Shown here in pieces: positions 62,721 to 64,000 of a stretch of 64,000 nt of DNA. This stretch comes from Shewanella indica (GTDB taxonomy: Bacteria > Pseudomonadota > Gammaproteobacteria > Enterobacterales > Shewanellaceae). The position numbers and the translations under genes are program-made. Numbering within the stretch: the first letter of the stretch is position 1; every line of letters starts with the position of its first letter. Under the pieces are notes generated by a model. The model was not told the origin of the DNA. It searched no databases and saw nothing but the letters and a program-made list of their open reading frames with translations. The stretch spans positions 1 through 64,000 of the forward strand of contig NZ_NIJK01000032.1 in NCBI RefSeq assembly GCF_002836975.1, read 5' to 3'.

Positions 62721-64000
62721 TTAACCTCCAAATTGCATCTGGTACAGCTTGGCGTACGTCCCATCCTTTTCCAACAGACTCTGGTGAGTACCGCGCTCGA
62801 GGATCTTACCCTGATCGACCACCAAAATCTGATCGGCACTCTCAATGGTCGACAGTCTGTGGGCAATCACAATCGAGGTGCGATTGCGGCGCAGGTTATC
62901 CAGCCCCTTTTGAATCGCCTTCTCTGATTCGGTATCCAGTGCCGAGGTTGCCTCATCGAGGATCAACACAGGGGCATCTCTGAGGATGGCTCTGGCAATG
63001 GCGATCCGCTGGCGTTGACCACCGGACAGCATCACGCCGTTCTCACCTATCTCGGTATCCAATCCTTGGGGCAAGGTTTCGATAAACTCCATCGCATAGG
63101 CCAATCTGGCAGCGTTTTCTATCTGCTCCCGGGTAGCCTCGCCTGGGTAAGCATAAGCAATATTGTTGGCTATGGTGTCGTTGAACAGGGTGACCTGCTG
63201 CGACACCAAGGCGACCTGGCTACGCAGACACTTGAGTGAATAGTCGTAAATACTGACATCATCCAGGGTGATCTCCCCCTGCTTGAGCCCGGTGTAGAAA
63301 CGGGTCACCAGACTGGCGATAGTCGACTTGCCCGAGCCTGAACGGCCCACCAGCGCCAGAGTCTGTCCCTGACGCACTTCAAAGTCGATATTCTCTAGCG
63401 CCAAACGCTCCTGCCCGGGATAACCAAAGCTGACATTATCGAAACGCAGATTGCCCTCAACCCGCTCTACTGTGTGGGTACCGCTATCGGATTCCCCCGG
63501 GGTATCCAGCAGCTCAAACACTGTGGTACAGGCGGCAATACCCCGTTGAAACTCGGCGTTGACCCGGGTCAGGTTCTTGATAGGCTGCAACATAGCCAGC
63601 ATGGCGCCCAGGATAGTGGCAAAGGTACCCGCCGTCAGTTCATCCTTCAGACTGTCAAAGCTGGCAGCATAGAGCACAAAGGCCAATGCAAAGGAGCCTA
63701 TGATCATGATAAGCGGCTGGCTGATGGCCTGAGCCGCCGCCAATTTCATGTTCTGATAACGGTTGTGATCGTTGACCTTGGCAAAGCGATCGGCCTCTGT
63801 CTTCTGACCACCGAAAGACAATACGTTCTTGTGGCCCTTGATCATCTGCTCGGTCACAGCAGTCACCGAGCCCATGGCCCCCTGGATCTGCCGCGATACT
63901 TTACGGAAGCGGCGGCTGACAACGGCAATCACCACCCCGATGAAAGGACCAATGATCAGAATACACAGTGACAGTTTCCAGGAGTAATAGAACATCAACC
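62721..64000 (-). CDS. msbA: Lipid A export ATP-binding/permease MsbA (C-terminal part, cut by window edge)
   Basis: ABC exporter flipping lipid A-core across the inner membrane. The visible part covers the end of the membrane domain ('[21 protein letters not shown]') and the full ATPase: Walker A 'GRSGSGKST', signature '[15 protein letters not shown]', Walker B '[12 protein letters not shown]', H-loop 'IAHRLSTI'. The N-terminus lies beyond the right edge. Followed without gap by lpxK. Confidence 0.96.
   Translation of the reverse strand, partial: LMFYYSWKLSLCILIIGPFIGVVIAVVSRRFRKVSRQIQGAMGSVTAVTEQMIKGHKNVLSFGGQKTEADRFAKVNDHNRYQNMKLAAAQAISQPLIMIIGSFALAFVLYAASFDSLKDELTAGTFATILGAMLAMLQPIKNLTRVNAEFQRGIAACTTVFELLDTPGESDSGTHTVERVEGNLRFDNVSFGYPGQERLALENIDFEVRQGQTLALVGRSGSGKSTIASLVTRFYTGLKQGEITLDDVSIYDYSLKCLRSQVALVSQQVTLFNDTIANNIAYAYPGEATREQIENAARLAYAMEFIETLPQGLDTEIGENGVMLSGGQRQRIAIARAILRDAPVLILDEATSALDTESEKAIQKGLDNLRRNRTSIVIAHRLSTIESADQILVVDQGKILERGTHQSLLEKDGTYAKLYQMQFGG

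Noticed and set aside
1-64000. CRISPR arrays, tRNA/rRNA genes, intact transposases or integrases
   Set aside because: None was recognised on reading both strands; the tandem repeats found (27041, 43216, 4174) lack spacers and CRISPR-like structure.

Overview
The window looks like a chromosome segment of a Shewanella-type gammaproteobacterium. The basis is gene content and order: guaB-guaA, then xseA, der, bamB, yfgM, hisS, ispG, rodZ, pilF/pilW-like and rlmN in the usual gammaproteobacterial cluster, plus an aceB-aceA glyoxylate operon and an msbA-lpxK-ycaR envelope operon. The species assignment is inferred from general knowledge, not from a database search.

Layout. (1) 1-6340 is an AT-rich accessory region. 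It holds a three-gene leftward operon (DUF4258-like, unknown 562 aa, PD-(D/E)XK-like 198 aa), a small PDDEXK_5-like gene, an apparent tmRNA (ssrA) 3'-end fragment with its terminator, a frameshifted phage-gene remnant, and a gene ending in a HEPN-type RxxxxH motif. (2) 6320-10150 is a 3.8-kb insert in the 3' end of guaA. It is bounded by two copies of the guaA 3' end and carries only two overlapping DUF262 genes of the GmrSD type. No integrase is visible, so it resembles an integrase-less (cis-mobilizable) defence island. (3) 10138-23743 is conserved housekeeping DNA: GMP synthesis, ExoVII large subunit, ribosome assembly GTPase, outer-membrane assembly, histidyl-tRNA synthetase, isoprenoid synthesis, cell shape, type IV pilus biogenesis and rRNA/tRNA methylation. 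(4) 23946-36865 is mixed: CBS/DUF21 membrane protein, cytosolic 5'-nucleotidase-like enzyme, LysR/DoxX/pirin group, several GNATs, an orphan ParA/RHH pair, MtfA-like peptidase, NTF2-like and HDOD-GAF proteins. (5) 37027-40032 is aceBA with a long control region. (6) 40766-51080 is a TonB-dependent siderophore receptor and a tripartite-type RND efflux operon with two permeases. (7) 51194-60056 holds an exported metallo-beta-lactamase-fold enzyme, a VpsR-like sigma-54 activator, a DsbA-like lipoprotein, a large cysteine-rich DUF11-type exported protein and a convergent secreted metzincin protease. (8) 60522-64000 holds a Kdo-kinase-like protein and the ycaR-lpxK-msbA operon, with msbA cut by the window edge.

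The accessory left end records successive insertions next to guaA: an element that brought an ssrA 3' end, phage debris, a HEPN gene, then the DUF262 insert. The best candidates for an undescribed system are the integrase-less DUF262 pair, the three-gene PD-(D/E)XK operon, and the convergent DUF11/metzincin pair. No tRNA, rRNA, CRISPR array or intact transposase was seen. Where an upstream reading-frame extension lacked a ribosome binding site, starts were moved to an internal ATG/GTG with a good one.
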